The position numbers and the translations under genes are program-made. Below, one piece after another: positions 51,534-61,857 of a DNA stretch of 64,000 nt (position 1 is its first letter; each line of letters begins with the position of its first letter). The stretch comes from Rheinheimera pacifica. Its GTDB lineage: Bacteria > Pseudomonadota > Gammaproteobacteria > Enterobacterales > Alteromonadaceae. Location of the stretch: assembly GCF_900108485.1 (NCBI RefSeq), contig NZ_FNXF01000005.1, positions 62,001 through 126,000 on the forward strand. Direction: 5' to 3'. Below the pieces are notes generated by a model. That model was given only the letters and a program-made list of their open reading frames with translations, made no database searches and had not been told where the DNA came from.

Positions 51534-52538
51534 TTGACAGCAAGTGATTTTCCACTGTGGCAGACCAGCGGTCATGCTGCTGATCTGGCAGAGCGCTGGA
51601 CGCAGCAGTTACAGCCATTCTGGCAAAATATGACCTCCGGCGCACTTACCAGCAGCGATGGCCTGAAACTATGCTACCACTATCATCAGCACCCCAACGC
51701 GCGCCATGCCGTGGTGATCAGCGCCGGCCGGATGGAAATGGCGGTAAAATATGCCGAACTGTGTTTTGAATTGGTCAGTGCAGGTTACAGTGTTTTTTTA
51801 CTCGATCACCGGGGCCAGGGCCTGTCGCAGCGTGAGCTGGGCAACCCACACAAAGGTTATGTAGCTGATTTTGTTCTGTATCAGCAAGATTTAGCCCAGT
51901 TTATTCAGCATATCGTACTACCCACCGGCCACAGCAGCCATATTGCGCTGGCTCATTCAATGGGCTGCGCCATTCTTGCCGGCTATTTACAACAACAACC
52001 TCATCCGTTTAAAGCCGCAATACTGGCTTCGCCAATGCTGGGCATTTATACCGGCCTGGTACCGGCCCGCTTCGCTGAACCTCTGGCTCTGGCATTTGGC
52101 GCCGTTAACCGGGCGCTTAAAGCACAACCTTGGTATTTCCCCGGCCAGCGAAATTATCAGGAGAAGGTCTTTGCCAATAACCCCCTGACCAGCAGTGCTG
52201 AACGCTATCGCTGGTTGCATCAACTATACCGGACATACCCTGATGCCCGGCTTGGCGGCGTTACCACAGCCTGGGTTGATGCAGCAATCAGGGCCATGCG
52301 GCGCCTGCTGCAAGACGCCGCTAAGTGGCACACACCGGTGTTAATGCTACAAGCCAGTGACGACAAAGTCGTCAGCAATTACGCCCAGCAGCTTTGGTAT
52401 CAGCAATTACCTGCAACGGTTTATCGCCGCAGTGTTGTGCTACGGCCGGCGCAGCATGAAATTTTTATGGAAACAGACAGCATCAGACAACAGGCATTTG
52501 CCGCTATTAATGATTTTTTGGCACAGCTGCCAGACTAA
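51534..52538 (+). CDS. pldB: Alpha/beta hydrolase, lysophospholipase L2-like
   Basis: A 334-residue serine hydrolase with [10 protein letters not shown] (near 89-98), the nucleophile Ser142 in LAHSMGCA, an aspartate in QASDDKV and the histidine in PAQHEIF. The pattern matches the PldB/monoacylglycerol lipase group. Likely a cytoplasmic or inner-membrane-linked lysophospholipase; substrate not proven. Start is TTG 51534, 29 bases after cpxA; a shorter ATG start at residue 33 would remove a conserved region. It may be in one transcript with cpxRA. Confidence 0.82.
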   Translation: MTASDFPLWQTSGHAADLAERWTQQLQPFWQNMTSGALTSSDGLKLCYHYHQHPNARHAVVISAGRMEMAVKYAELCFELVSAGYSVFLLDHRGQGLSQRELGNPHKGYVADFVLYQQDLAQFIQHIVLPTGHSSHIALAHSMGCAILAGYLQQQPHPFKAAILASPMLGIYTGLVPARFAEPLALAFGAVNRALKAQPWYFPGQRNYQEKVFANNPLTSSAERYRWLHQLYRTYPDARLGGVTTAWVDAAIRAMRRLLQDAAKWHTPVLMLQASDDKVVSNYAQQLWYQQLPATVYRRSVVLRPAQHEIFMETDSIRQQAFAAINDFLAQLPD

Positions 52539-52581
52539 TCCGCTTTTGCTACAATACCGCCTCATTAAGCCGGAGAGCCCC

Positions 52582-53049
52582 ATGCTGCATATAGTGCTGT
52601 TTGAACCTGAAATTCCGCCGAATACCGGCAATATTATCCGCCTTTGTGCCAATACTGGCTACCAGTTGCATCTGATAGAACCGTTAGGCTTTGAGTGGGA
52701 CGACAAACGGGTAAAACGCGCCGGGCTGGATTACCACGAGTTTGCCGATGTAAAACGCTACGCCAGTTTCAACGACTTTATCTCACAGCAAAAACCCACC
52801 CGCTTATATGCCTGCACGACCAAAGGCCACACCACCCACAGCGATGCGGCCTTTGCGCCGGGAGACGCCCTGGTATTTGGCCCGGAAAGCCGGGGCCTGC
52901 CATTAGAGGTATTGCAGCAAATGCCAACAGAAAACTGGCTGCGTATTCCGATGACAGCCAACAGCCGCTCAATGAATTTATCCAATGCCGTAGCAGTTTT
53001 TGTTTATGAATCATGGCGCCAACTGGGCTACGCCGGATCCAGACAATAA
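52582..53049 (+). CDS. trmL: tRNA (cytidine/uridine-2'-O-)-methyltransferase TrmL
   Basis: A 155-residue SPOUT methyltransferase that modifies the wobble base of tRNA-Leu. It starts [23 protein letters not shown] and has the trefoil-knot SAM segments FGPESRGLP (near 97-105) and [18 protein letters not shown]. The start is ATG 52582 behind GGAGAG. A longer reading to 52357 runs through the hydrolase gene in another frame and is not real. Length is normal. Confidence 0.96.
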   Translation: MLHIVLFEPEIPPNTGNIIRLCANTGYQLHLIEPLGFEWDDKRVKRAGLDYHEFADVKRYASFNDFISQQKPTRLYACTTKGHTTHSDAAFAPGDALVFGPESRGLPLEVLQQMPTENWLRIPMTANSRSMNLSNAVAVFVYESWRQLGYAGSRQ

Positions 53050-53132
53050 CAACCAATAATAGCATTTGCATATAGCAAAAGACTCCGGCTATATTTAATG
53101 CTGTTTTTATCGATAACAAGGATGTCGATACT

Positions 53133-54968
53133 ATGCCGCTGTCTGGTTGGCTGCTTTTGTCTGCTTTGGCACCGCTGCCAGCAGATGCTGCTTTGAGTGG
53201 AGATACTCGTACTATGCTACTGGCACTAACCGTATTACTGCTGTTGGTTATTGTACTTAGCCTGTACAACCGAAAACTGCTGCAAAGCAATAAAACCGCT
53301 GATTCAGAGCAGCGGGCACTGAAAAACCTGCTTGATCAGTCAGCCGAGTTTATTGCTATATTGGACAGTAATTTACAGCCTACTTACCTGAATCCGGCAT
53401 TCTCATCCGTTATACCTGCTCCGCAATATCCACTGGCCATTTTTAAAGATGAAGAAAGCGATGCTTTGCTGCTGGCCGAAATTGCCCCGCAACCACACTG
53501 GCACGGTGAAGCCTGGCTACAACTGGCACAAAATGAAAGGCGTACGCCGGTAGCTTTAACTATGACCCGCCACCTGGATAGTGGCAGCTACTTGCTGACC
53601 GGGCGTGATATCAGCACCTGTAAGCGAAAGCAAACAGAACAAGATGCCGATTATATTTATGATGCCGACACCGGCCTTTTTACGCCGTTACTGCTTAACC
53701 AATTTATTCAGACTGCGATAAACAGCACCACCGCCAGCCAGCCGCAGTTCGCCATTTTCCTGATCAAGTCCAATCAGGTATTAAGTTACATGGCCGCCGC
53801 CCCCCAGGACAAAGTACCGGATGTTATCCGCAGCCTCAGCTCACAGTTAAAACAATACAGCAGCAAAGGCGCCGTAGTAGCCAGATACAATACCGATACA
53901 TTGGCCATACTGATCCCCGCACACCTGTGCTCAGCACAGATTGAAGTTAACCTGAACCGGCTGGCGCATAAAATTTTGCTGGTAGCCGACCAGGCTGCAC
54001 AAGAGTTTAAGCAATCGGCCTTACAAACCTATATTGGCATCAGCATTTATCCGTTGGATGGTACCAGCCCGGCAGTGCTGTTAAGCAGTGCTTCCACGGC
54101 CATTTGTAACGCCGCCAGGCTCGGCCGCAGTAATATGCAATTTGCCAACAGCCGTTATCAGCTTAAAGCACCGGAATACCTGGCTCTGGAAGCCGAATTG
54201 CTAAAAGCGCAGGAGAACGACGAGTTTGATGTTTACTATCAACCCAGGCTGAGCATTGGCAGTAATCGTGTTGTCGGCTACGAAGCCTTGCTGCGCTGGC
54301 ACAACCCCAAACGTGGCATACTGGCACCGCAGTATTTTCTCAATATAGCGGACGATACCGGCCAGGTTGTTGTGCTGGATAAACTGGTTTTCCGTAAGTG
54401 CTGCCAGCAACTGAACCACTGGCAGCAAACCGGTATCAGCCGTGGCCGCATGTCGGTGAATATTTCTACGCTGAGCTTTCGCCAGCAAGATTTTGTCAGC
54501 TCGTTACAGCAACAACTGGAAGACGCGCAGTTATCAGCAGACTTGTTTGAACTGGAACTGCATGAAGATATTTTCCTGCAACCCGACAGCACAATAAACA
54601 CCACGTTACAGCAACTTATTACACTGGGCTTTCATTTAACACTGGATAATTTTGGCCAGGGCATATCGTCATTGTCTGTACTGCGCGAATACCCACTGCA
54701 CAGCCTGAAAATAGCGCAGAGCTTTATCCGGGATATGGAACACAATGAACAGCAACGTAATATAACCGCAAGCTTAATCAGGTTGGCGTCTTATTTACAA
54801 ATAGATGTGATAGCAACCGGTATTGAGAATGAAATGCAGGCGTACCTGCTGCATGTGATGGGTTGTGATATTTTACAGGGCCATTTATTTAGCAAAGCCC
54901 TGCCAGCGAGCGAAATACCCGCTCTGCTGGCAAGAGAAAACCGGTTATTACGTAAAGAAGTCGGCTAG
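53133..54968 (+). CDS. PAS-GGDEF-EAL protein with degenerate catalytic motifs
   Basis: A 611-residue protein with an N-terminal signal-like segment, one membrane helix (about 28-45), a PAS-like domain (about 60-165), a degenerate GGDEF domain (YNTDT instead of GGDEF) and an EAL domain (about 350-605). The EAL signature EALLRW and NIS, ELELHE, the SLKI lysine, the GIEN glutamate and LQG are kept. DDFGTG is changed to DNFGQG and AEG to ATG, so metal binding is doubtful. It is probably a cyclic-di-GMP effector or weak phosphodiesterase. It is monocistronic. Confidence 0.88.
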   Translation: MPLSGWLLLSALAPLPADAALSGDTRTMLLALTVLLLLVIVLSLYNRKLLQSNKTADSEQRALKNLLDQSAEFIAILDSNLQPTYLNPAFSSVIPAPQYPLAIFKDEESDALLLAEIAPQPHWHGEAWLQLAQNERRTPVALTMTRHLDSGSYLLTGRDISTCKRKQTEQDADYIYDADTGLFTPLLLNQFIQTAINSTTASQPQFAIFLIKSNQVLSYMAAAPQDKVPDVIRSLSSQLKQYSSKGAVVARYNTDTLAILIPAHLCSAQIEVNLNRLAHKILLVADQAAQEFKQSALQTYIGISIYPLDGTSPAVLLSSASTAICNAARLGRSNMQFANSRYQLKAPEYLALEAELLKAQENDEFDVYYQPRLSIGSNRVVGYEALLRWHNPKRGILAPQYFLNIADDTGQVVVLDKLVFRKCCQQLNHWQQTGISRGRMSVNISTLSFRQQDFVSSLQQQLEDAQLSADLFELELHEDIFLQPDSTINTTLQQLITLGFHLTLDNFGQGISSLSVLREYPLHSLKIAQSFIRDMEHNEQQRNITASLIRLASYLQIDVIATGIENEMQAYLLHVMGCDILQGHLFSKALPASEIPALLARENRLLRKEVG

Positions 54969-54995
54969 GCAAGCGCAGTTAACGTAAGTCGCTGG

Positions 54996-56003
54996 TTAAG
55001 TGACTTCGTCGCGCTTTTCCCGGCCCAGTAAATCCAGTGCAGCCAGTTTTGCATCTTTACCCTGATACAACACCTGATAAATCTGCTCGGTAATCGGCAT
55101 TTCCACACCGACACGCTGTGCCAGGTTAAAGACCTCTTTAGCGTTACGATAGCCTTCAACTACCTGGCCAATAGCCTGGATAGCCTCTTCAACACCTTTG
55201 CCCTGCCCCAGCAGCAAACCAAAACGCCGGTTGCGTGACTGGTTGTCGGTACAGGTAAGCACCAAATCGCCCAAACCTGCCATGCCCATAAAGGTATCTT
55301 TCTTCGCACCCAGCGCACAGCCTAAGCGGCACATTTCAGTAAGACCACGGGTAATTAATGCCGTGCGGGCATTAGCACCAAAACCAATACCATCGGCCAT
55401 ACCGGCACCAATGGCAATCACATTCTTAACTGCCCCACCCAGCTGAACACCTATAAAATCGGTGTTGGTGTACACTCTGAAGCTTTTCGCACAGTGCAGT
55501 AAATCTGATAACTCGCGGATAAACTCAGGATCAGTAGACGACAATGAAATAGCTGTAGGCAAGCCCATGGCCATTTCTTTGGCAAAAGTCGGGCCGGAGA
55601 ACACCGCCAGCGATACCTGTTCACCCAGAATATCACGTGCCACATCCTGCAACAGCCGGCCCGTGTCGGGTTCCAGGCCTTTGGTCGCCCAGGCCACACG
55701 GCCATTAACCTGCAAATGCGGTTTAATCAGCTGCAGTGTGTCGGCAAAGGCATGGCTTGGTACCACAATCAGAATATCGCGGCTGCTGGCAACAACATCG
55801 GCTAAGTTTGAGCTTACCTGCAATGTAGCCGGCAGGCGGATGTCCGGCAGGTACTTCTGGTTAACTCTGTGCTCAGCCATATGGGCCATTTCCTGCACAT
55901 TCCGGCCCCACAAACTGATGGTGTTGCCATTACGTGCCAGACAAATAGCCAGAGCAGTGCCATAAGACCCTGCTCCGATCACAGCAATTGCTGAAGGTTG
56001 CAT
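54996..56003 (-). CDS. gpsA: NAD(P)-dependent glycerol-3-phosphate dehydrogenase
   Basis: A 335-residue enzyme that makes sn-glycerol 3-phosphate for phospholipids. The cofactor motif is [12 protein letters not shown] (near 8-19). The segments [15 protein letters not shown], and [14 protein letters not shown] with catalytic lysine are present. It starts 3 bases after secB, in the conserved order yibN-grxC-secB-gpsA. Length near the E. coli 339. Confidence 0.97.
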   Translation of the reverse strand: MQPSAIAVIGAGSYGTALAICLARNGNTISLWGRNVQEMAHMAEHRVNQKYLPDIRLPATLQVSSNLADVVASSRDILIVVPSHAFADTLQLIKPHLQVNGRVAWATKGLEPDTGRLLQDVARDILGEQVSLAVFSGPTFAKEMAMGLPTAISLSSTDPEFIRELSDLLHCAKSFRVYTNTDFIGVQLGGAVKNVIAIGAGMADGIGFGANARTALITRGLTEMCRLGCALGAKKDTFMGMAGLGDLVLTCTDNQSRNRRFGLLLGQGKGVEEAIQAIGQVVEGYRNAKEVFNLAQRVGVEMPITEQIYQVLYQGKDAKLAALDLLGREKRDEVT

Positions 56004-56006
56004 TAT

Positions 56007-56492
56007 TTAAGCGTCTGCCTTCACGCCTTGCATTTCTGCCTGACGTTTTTGCAGATATTGAGCAAACAGCGCATCAAAATTCACCGGAGCCAGATTCAGC
56101 TGCGGGAAAGTACCACGGTTTACCAGGTTAGATACGGCTTCACGGGCATAGGGGAATAATGTATTCGGGCAGAACGACGCTAACATATGCGCCATTTGTG
56201 AGTCTTCCAGCTGACCGATAGAAAAAATACCCGCTTGCTGAACTTCACACAAAAACGCCACTTCACCTTCTACTTTGGTGGTTACTGTCAGTGACAGTAC
56301 AACCTGATACACGTTGTCTTCCAGCTTTTCGCTACGGGTATCTAAATCCAGTTGCACTTCTGGTTTCCATTCTTTACGGAAAATAGCAGGTGCGTTAGGA
56401 GCTTCAAACGAAATGTCTTTTACGAAAATACGCTGGATAGCAAATTGTAAACCCTGCTCAGTGGCAACGCCGTTTACTTGTTGTTCGGCCAT
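56007..56492 (-). CDS. secB: Protein-export chaperone SecB
   Basis: A 161-residue tetrameric chaperone that keeps preproteins unfolded and passes them to SecA. The family segments [28 protein letters not shown] and [11 protein letters not shown] are present. It lies between grxC (20 bases) and gpsA (3 bases), the same order as in E. coli. Confidence 0.98.
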   Translation of the reverse strand: MAEQQVNGVATEQGLQFAIQRIFVKDISFEAPNAPAIFRKEWKPEVQLDLDTRSEKLEDNVYQVVLSLTVTTKVEGEVAFLCEVQQAGIFSIGQLEDSQMAHMLASFCPNTLFPYAREAVSNLVNRGTFPQLNLAPVNFDALFAQYLQKRQAEMQGVKADA

Positions 56493-56512
56493 GATAATTC
56501 CTGTTGTGGTAT

Positions 56513-56770
56513 TTATGATTGTAATAAAGGATCGAGCTTACCTGCCGCATCAAGCGCCAGCATGTCATCGCATCCACCAATATGCTGCCCGCCGATAAAA
56601 ATCTGAGGCACTGTTGTGCGCCCGGCAGCACGTTCGATCATCTGTGGGCGCAGCTCAGGTTGCTCATCAATACGAATTTCCTGATAGGCCACGCCTTTGT
56701 TATCCAGCACTGACTTTGCGCGAACACAATAAGGACAATAGGCCTTAGTGTAAATAGTCACTTGCGACAT
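56513..56770 (-). CDS. grxC: Glutaredoxin 3
   Basis: An 85-residue thioredoxin-fold protein with the active site CPYC at 12-15 and the [17 protein letters not shown] segment (cis-Pro and glutathione binding). It reduces disulfides with glutathione. I start at the ATG 56768-56770; a TTG one codon earlier is possible. The GAGG ribosome site is within the last codons of the upstream yibN gene, 3 bases from stop to start. Confidence 0.96.
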   Translation of the reverse strand: MSQVTIYTKAYCPYCVRAKSVLDNKGVAYQEIRIDEQPELRPQMIERAAGRTTVPQIFIGGQHIGGCDDMLALDAAGKLDPLLQS

Positions 56771-56773
56771 CAA

Positions 56774-57214
56774 TTACCTCTTCGATTTGACGACCGGCAA
56801 ACTGGCGCCTGTCCAGCTTCCCATACCGCCCTGTAATATAGATACAGTAGTGAAGCCCTGCTTAACTAGGCTGGAAGCCGCTTTTGATGCTGTCATTCCA
56901 GCCTGACATACCACAATAATGGGCTCGTCTTTTTGCTTTTCAAGCCCGGCCAGCTGTTGTTTTTCAATATCGGCCAGCGGTAAGTGTTTGGCACCAGTGA
57001 TATGGCCTTTGGCAAAATCGGCTTCAGTGCGGATATCCAGCACCACTGCATTGCTGCGATTTACCTGCAACGTCAGCTCTGTGGGTGATATCTGTTTTAT
57101 GGCAGAAAAACGCGACTTGATCAGGCTGGTGATTAACATAATAAATAACACCACCCAAATCGCACTTAAGATCGGATGATTAGTAACAAACTCTATATAC
57201 TGCTGCATACTCAT
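56774..57214 (-). CDS. yibN: Membrane-anchored rhodanese-like protein YibN
   Basis: A 146-residue protein with one N-terminal membrane helix (about 15-33) and a rhodanese domain (about 40-138) with active-site Cys103 in VVCQAGMTA. It probably transfers sulfur or works in redox repair at the inner membrane; E. coli YibN is also reported at the membrane insertion machinery. It is the first gene of yibN-grxC-secB-gpsA and is divergent from gpmI, as in E. coli. Confidence 0.92.
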   Translation of the reverse strand: MSMQQYIEFVTNHPILSAIWVVLFIMLITSLIKSRFSAIKQISPTELTLQVNRSNAVVLDIRTEADFAKGHITGAKHLPLADIEKQQLAGLEKQKDEPIIVVCQAGMTASKAASSLVKQGFTTVSILQGGMGSWTGASLPVVKSKR

Positions 57215-57366
57215 TCTGCTTATCGGAAAATAAACCAGCGCAGAGTATACTCAGTTTGCCGGCCCTGAGCCAGCACACTGCCGATACAGGGCTGGAGAAT
57301 TGCGCAAAATTCGGTAAGATAGCCATTCACTTTATCCGCATGTCTTAGCTAAACAACGGAGCACAC

Positions 57367-58911
57367 ATGACCAGTCGCAAAAAACCTTTGGTATTATTAA
57401 TTCTCGATGGCTGGGGCCACCGTGAAGAGACCAGCAACAATGCGATTGCCCAGGCCAACACTCCGGTAATGGACCAGTTATGGCGCGATTACCCGCACAC
57501 GCTGATTTCAGGTTCGGGGCTGGATGTCGGCTTGCCTGACGGCCAGATGGGTAATTCAGAAGTCGGCCACGTTAATCTGGGCTCCGGCCGCGTGGTATAC
57601 CAGGATTTTACCCGCATTACTAAAGCCATCAGCGATGGTGATTTCTTCACCAACCCGGTACTGACAACCGCAGTAAAGGCTGCCGCCAGGCAACAAAAAG
57701 CAGTGCATATTATGGGGCTGTTATCCCCAGGCGGCGTACACAGCCATGAAGACCATATACTGGCCATGATTAAACTGGCAGAGCAACAAGGTGCCGGCCC
57801 GGTTTATTTACATGCCTTTCTGGATGGCCGCGACACCCCGCCACGTAGCGCCCAGGCCTCGCTGGAAAAAATTCAGGCGCATTTTGCCAGCAGCGGCAGT
57901 GGCCAGATTGCCTCTGTAATTGGCCGTTACTTTGCCATGGACCGCGACAAACGCTGGGATCGTGTACAACAAGCCTATGATCTGATTACTCAAGGCAAAG
58001 CAGATTTTCAGGCAGCAGATGCTGTCAGCGCGTTACAACAAGCTTATCTGCGTGATGAAAATGACGAATTTGTCAAAGCCACTGCGATAGTAGGTAAAGA
58101 TGGCAAACCGGTAAAAATGCAGGACGGTGATGCCCTGATTTTTATGAACTTCCGTGCTGACCGAGCACGCCAGTTTAGCCGCGCTTTTATCAATGATGAT
58201 TTTGATGGCTTCAAGCGCGAGTACCGCCCGGCCCTGAGCAGCTTTGTTATGCTGACAGAATATGCCGCCGACATCAAAGCCCCTTGCGCCTACCCACCAG
58301 AGAGCCTGAACAATGTATTGGGTGAGTGGCTGGCAAAACATAATAAAACCCAGTTGCGCATCTCAGAAACTGAAAAATATGCCCATGTTACCTTTTTCTT
58401 CAGCGGTGGCCGCGAAGAGCTGTTCAGCGGCGAGCAACGTATTCTGATTGATTCGCCCAAAGTGGCCACTTACGACCTGCAACCAGAAATGAGCTCGGCT
58501 GAGTTGACCGACAAGCTGGTAGCTGCGATTCATAGCAGCGAATTTGACGTTATTATCTGTAACTACCCCAATGGCGACATGGTGGGCCACACCGGCATTA
58601 TGTCGGCAGCCATTAAAGCTGTTGAAGCTGTCGATTCCTGTATTGGCCGTGTTGTTGCCGCGCTGCAGGAAGTAGGTGGTGAATGCCTGATCACAGCTGA
58701 CCACGGTAATGCAGAACAAATGCTGGACACTGAATCTGGTCAGGCCCATACCGCCCACACCAGCGGGCCGGTGCCGTTAATTTATGTTGGTCGCCAGGCA
58801 ACCGTGGTTGAAGGCGGTATCCTGAGTGATATTGCTCCTACAATGTTGCATTTAATGTCGATGCCAGTACCTGCCGAGATGACAGGTAAAGTACTGATGC
58901 AGCTGAAATAG
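57367..58911 (+). CDS. gpmI: 2,3-bisphosphoglycerate-independent phosphoglycerate mutase
   Basis: A 514-residue manganese enzyme that interconverts 3- and 2-phosphoglycerate. It has LILDGWG with the first metal Asp (near 12-18), the phosphoserine Ser64 in [10 protein letters not shown] and the DHGNAEQM segment near 444. Length matches E. coli GpmM (514 aa). An GGAG site precedes the ATG. The stop adjoins the envC start directly. Confidence 0.98.
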   Translation: MTSRKKPLVLLILDGWGHREETSNNAIAQANTPVMDQLWRDYPHTLISGSGLDVGLPDGQMGNSEVGHVNLGSGRVVYQDFTRITKAISDGDFFTNPVLTTAVKAAARQQKAVHIMGLLSPGGVHSHEDHILAMIKLAEQQGAGPVYLHAFLDGRDTPPRSAQASLEKIQAHFASSGSGQIASVIGRYFAMDRDKRWDRVQQAYDLITQGKADFQAADAVSALQQAYLRDENDEFVKATAIVGKDGKPVKMQDGDALIFMNFRADRARQFSRAFINDDFDGFKREYRPALSSFVMLTEYAADIKAPCAYPPESLNNVLGEWLAKHNKTQLRISETEKYAHVTFFFSGGREELFSGEQRILIDSPKVATYDLQPEMSSAELTDKLVAAIHSSEFDVIICNYPNGDMVGHTGIMSAAIKAVEAVDSCIGRVVAALQEVGGECLITADHGNAEQMLDTESGQAHTAHTSGPVPLIYVGRQATVVEGGILSDIAPTMLHLMSMPVPAEMTGKVLMQLK

Positions 58912-60051
58912 ATGCCTCTACACTGTATAAAACGCTACTTACAGCAGTCTTGTTGGCTGCTGTGCTTTTGCCTGCCTGTAACTACCGTTGCCCAGCAGCA
59001 GGAGCAAGAGCTGGCAGAAGTTAAACAGCAAATACAGCAAACAGAAAAAGAAGTTAAGCAGCAACAAAAACAGCTGGAGCAAGCGGAAAAAAAGCTGCAA
59101 CAGTCGGATAAAGCGCTGGCAGAAGCCTCAGCCGCAGTGCGTGAAACCGAGCAACAACGCCAGCAGCTTATTACGCGTGAGCAACAGTTACTTAAGCAAA
59201 AAACAGAGCTGGAGCAAAGCCTGCAACAGCAGCAAAAGCTGCTGGCATCACAGTTAAAAAGCGCTTACAGCCTGGGGCAACACGACTACAGCCGCATGCT
59301 GCTAAATCAGCAGGATTCAGGCAAGCTGGAGCGGGTGCTCAGTTACTACCAGTACTTTAACCGTGCCCGTATGCAACAACTGGCCGAACTTAATAACACC
59401 ATTAGCCAACTACAGCAGGTTCTGTCTGAACTGAGCGAAAAACAACAGCAACTGGCGCAAACCCTGACTGTATTACAACAGCAACAACAACAACTGCTTG
59501 GTGCCAAAACCGAACAGCAACAAGCCGTTGGCCGGTTGCAAGCCATGTTAAAGCAACAAGGCCGGCAGCTGGATTATCTGCGCCAGAACGAAGCCAGCTT
59601 ACAAGCCAAACTGGAAGAGCTGCGCCGGCTGGCACAGCAGGCCCGGGAACTGGCAGGGTTAACCAAAAACAAAGGCAAGTTGACCTGGCCCCTGCAAGGC
59701 AGCTTGTTGCAACGCTTTGGCGAAAGCCGCCAGGGCGGTATATCATCCCGCGGTATTCTGATCCAAAGCACAGAAGGCCAAGCCGTTAAAGCGGTTGCTG
59801 ATGGCCAGGTCATTTATGCTGACTGGCTTAAAGGTTATGGCTGGGTCATCGTGCTGGACCATGGCGCTGGTTTTATGAGCCTGTACGGCCACAATCAAAA
59901 CTTACTGAAAAAACCAGGCACCCGTATCAGCGCCGGTGAAACCATTGCTCTGGCAGGCACCAGCGGTGGCCAGTCTGCTGCCGGGCTGTATTTTGAGATC
60001 CGCAATAAAGGTGAGGCGGTTAACCCGCTGCAATGGCTCAGCAGGAATTAG
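58912..60051 (+). CDS. envC: Murein hydrolase activator EnvC
   Basis: A 379-residue periplasmic protein: signal peptide (about 1-27), a long Gln-rich coiled coil (about 28-245) and a LytM domain (about 255-379) with TWPLQGSLLQRFGE. The LytM zinc ligands are not conserved: ILIQS in place of HxxxD and LYFEI in place of LHFEI. EnvC is known to be catalytically dead and to activate amidases AmiA/B at the septum through FtsEX. Notably ftsEX lie 2 kb away. It starts immediately after the gpmI stop. Confidence 0.95.
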   Translation: MPLHCIKRYLQQSCWLLCFCLPVTTVAQQQEQELAEVKQQIQQTEKEVKQQQKQLEQAEKKLQQSDKALAEASAAVRETEQQRQQLITREQQLLKQKTELEQSLQQQQKLLASQLKSAYSLGQHDYSRMLLNQQDSGKLERVLSYYQYFNRARMQQLAELNNTISQLQQVLSELSEKQQQLAQTLTVLQQQQQQLLGAKTEQQQAVGRLQAMLKQQGRQLDYLRQNEASLQAKLEELRRLAQQARELAGLTKNKGKLTWPLQGSLLQRFGESRQGGISSRGILIQSTEGQAVKAVADGQVIYADWLKGYGWVIVLDHGAGFMSLYGHNQNLLKKPGTRISAGETIALAGTSGGQSAAGLYFEIRNKGEAVNPLQWLSRN

Positions 60052-60077
60052 CGGTTGAAAATAGGAATAACAGTAAC

Positions 60078-60851
60078 GTGCGTTTGCTAACTTACCTGCT
60101 GCTCAGCCTGCTTAGCGTAAAGCTCTATGCCGTAGAGCCCGATGCCAGAATAGCTATTATTATTGACGATATCGGTTATCAAAAATCGGATTTAAAACTT
60201 GTTGATTTACCTTTTCCATTAACTTATGCCGTGTTGCCACACACCCCCTACGGCGCCCAGGCAGCGCGGCAGGCTTTTGCACAACAAAAAGAGGTAATGC
60301 TGCATATGCCAATGGAAGCCAGCAACGGCAAAGCACTTGGCCCGGGTGCCCTGACCAGCGACATGTCAAAACAGCAAGTCCAGCACACCCTGGAACAGGC
60401 TTTGGCGGATATTCCTTACGCTATTGGTGTTAATAATCATATGGGTAGCTTGTATACCGCGCAGGAACAACCGATGGCCTGGATGATGGAGTATTTAAGC
60501 CACCGCCAGCTGTTTTTTGTCGACAGCCTTACCACGCCAAACAGCACAGCAGCCAAATATGCCCGCCATTATGGCGTGACAAACTTAAGCCGGCATGTGT
60601 TTCTCGATAATGTACAAACAGAAGCCGCTATCACGATACAGTTTGAGCAGTTGCTTGCCATTGCCCGCAAGCGCCACAGTGCCATTGCTATTGGCCACCC
60701 TTACCCGGAAACTTACCGCTTTTTGCGGAAAAACCTGCCGGTGTTGCGCCAGCAAGGCATAGAGCTGGTCAGTATTTCGGCCTTGTTGCCAACGGGCCAC
60801 AACGTGGTTGCTGCTGGTTTTACTGCACCGGCTATTTCAGCGGCACAGTAA
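60078..60851 (+). CDS. yibQ: Divergent polysaccharide deacetylase family protein YibQ
   Basis: A protein of about 257 residues with a signal peptide (MRLLTYLLLSLLSVKLYA) and a divergent polysaccharide deacetylase domain: IIIDDIGYQ, VMLHMPMEA, NNHMGS and AIGHPYPET carry the likely metal and catalytic residues. The role is unknown; it may act on cell-wall sugars. I prefer the GTG at 60078 since it gives a clean signal peptide and follows AGGA; an ATG at 60033, overlapping envC by 19 bases, is possible. It is co-transcribed with gpmI-envC. Confidence 0.88.
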   Translation: MRLLTYLLLSLLSVKLYAVEPDARIAIIIDDIGYQKSDLKLVDLPFPLTYAVLPHTPYGAQAARQAFAQQKEVMLHMPMEASNGKALGPGALTSDMSKQQVQHTLEQALADIPYAIGVNNHMGSLYTAQEQPMAWMMEYLSHRQLFFVDSLTTPNSTAAKYARHYGVTNLSRHVFLDNVQTEAAITIQFEQLLAIARKRHSAIAIGHPYPETYRFLRKNLPVLRQQGIELVSISALLPTGHNVVAAGFTAPAISAAQ

Positions 60852-60859
60852 AGTTGCAG

Positions 60860-60895
60860 GCATAAAAAAACCGCCAGCAGGCGGTTTTTTTATGC
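60860..60895. terminator. Bidirectional terminator between yibQ and rpoH
   Basis: AAAAAAACCGCC and GGCGGTTTTTTT around loop AGCA, extended by GCAT/ATGC on both ends. Runs of T on both strands fit termination of both convergent transcripts. Confidence 0.93.
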
Positions 60896-60901
60896 TCAGG
60901 C

Positions 60902-61753
60902 TTAGCTCATGGCAGCCTGCAGCTTTTTCATTGCATTCTTTTCTAACTGACGTACCCGCTCAGCAGACACACTGTATCTGTCGGCCAGTTCCTGCAATGT
61001 CAGCTTATTGTGGTCAAGCCAGCGGGCCCGGATAATATCCTGGCTACGATCATCAAGGGTACGCATTGCGGCTTGTAAACGGTCTACCGCAGCGTTATCC
61101 CACTGATCTTCTTCTACCCGCAGTGCCAGATCAGAGGCTTTATCCTGCAGATAATATGCCGGTGCAGTATAGGCTGCTTCGTCATCATCATCCGGCGCGT
61201 CAAATGGCATATCGTAGTTGCTCATGCGTGATTCCATCTCGCGCACTTCATGCTCGGCAACACCCAGCGACTCTGCTACGTTTTTCACTTCTTCCTGGTT
61301 AAACCAGCCTAAGTGTTTCTTGGCTTTACGCAGGTTAAAGAACAATTTGCGCTGGGCTTTAGTGGTAGCAATTTTTACGATGCGCCAATTTTTCAGCACA
61401 TACTCATGAATTTCGGCTTTAATCCAGTGCACGGCAAAGGAAACTAAACGCACACCAACATTAGGATCGAAACGTTTTACCGCTTTCATCAGGCCAATAT
61501 TGCCTTCCTGAATTAAATCGCTTACCGGTAAACCATAACCAGAGTAGCTGCGGGCAATGTGCACCACAAAGCGCAGGTGTGACATAATTAATTGGCGTGC
61601 GGCTTCTAAATCACCGTTCTGGTGTAAACGTTCAGCCAGATTGCGCTCTTCTTCTGCGCTGAGCATGGCAATGGAACTGACAGCATGAGTGTAAGCTTCC
61701 AGGCTGCTGCTGGCTGCTACCGGTAGTGACATCATTTCTGCTGTATCGCTCAT
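60902..61753 (-). CDS. rpoH: Heat-shock sigma factor RpoH (sigma-32)
   Basis: A 283-residue sigma-70-family protein, near the E. coli 284. Region 2 has [19 protein letters not shown] and [18 protein letters not shown]; the RpoH box [12 protein letters not shown] is near 133; region 4 ends with [28 protein letters not shown]. It directs transcription of chaperone and protease genes such as hslVU. A complete CIRCE element lies 33 bases upstream of the ATG, so in this organism HrcA may repress rpoH. It follows ftsYEX in the standard gammaproteobacterial order. Confidence 0.98.
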   Translation of the reverse strand: MSDTAEMMSLPVAASSSLEAYTHAVSSIAMLSAEEERNLAERLHQNGDLEAARQLIMSHLRFVVHIARSYSGYGLPVSDLIQEGNIGLMKAVKRFDPNVGVRLVSFAVHWIKAEIHEYVLKNWRIVKIATTKAQRKLFFNLRKAKKHLGWFNQEEVKNVAESLGVAEHEVREMESRMSNYDMPFDAPDDDDEAAYTAPAYYLQDKASDLALRVEEDQWDNAAVDRLQAAMRTLDDRSQDIIRARWLDHNKLTLQELADRYSVSAERVRQLEKNAMKKLQAAMS

Positions 61754-61786
61754 TTGTGTGTCCTGTCCTAACTAAGTGAACCGATA

Positions 61787-61813
61787 TTAGCACTCTTTGA
61801 CAGAGAGTGCTAA
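61787..61813. promoter_or_regulatory. CIRCE element (HrcA operator) upstream of rpoH
   Basis: TTAGCACTC (61787-61795), nine spacer bases and GAGTGCTAA (61805-61813) match the CIRCE consensus TTAGCACTC-N9-GAGTGCTAA at all 18 positions. It ends 33 bases before the rpoH start codon. On the minus strand TTAGCA and TAATAT (18-base gap) overlapping it could be the promoter. HrcA is the known repressor of CIRCE; hrcA is not in this window. Confidence 0.88.
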
Positions 61814-61824
61814 TTTTAGTTGCG

Positions 61825-61857
61825 GCAGTTTTTAGATCTGCTTATTCTAAAAACTGC
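61825..61857. repeat. 12-bp inverted repeat between ftsX and rpoH
   Basis: GCAGTTTTTAGA (61825-61836) and TCTAAAAACTGC (61846-61857) are perfect inverse copies with a 9-base loop, 20 bases after the ftsX stop. There is no T run, so it is either a weak terminator or mRNA 3'-end structure of ftsX, or a protein site upstream of the rpoH promoter. Confidence 0.6.

Noticed and set aside
59000..59600. CAG/CAA-rich stretch as a tandem repeat
   Set aside because: It is the irregular Gln-rich coiled coil of EnvC, not a true repeat array.
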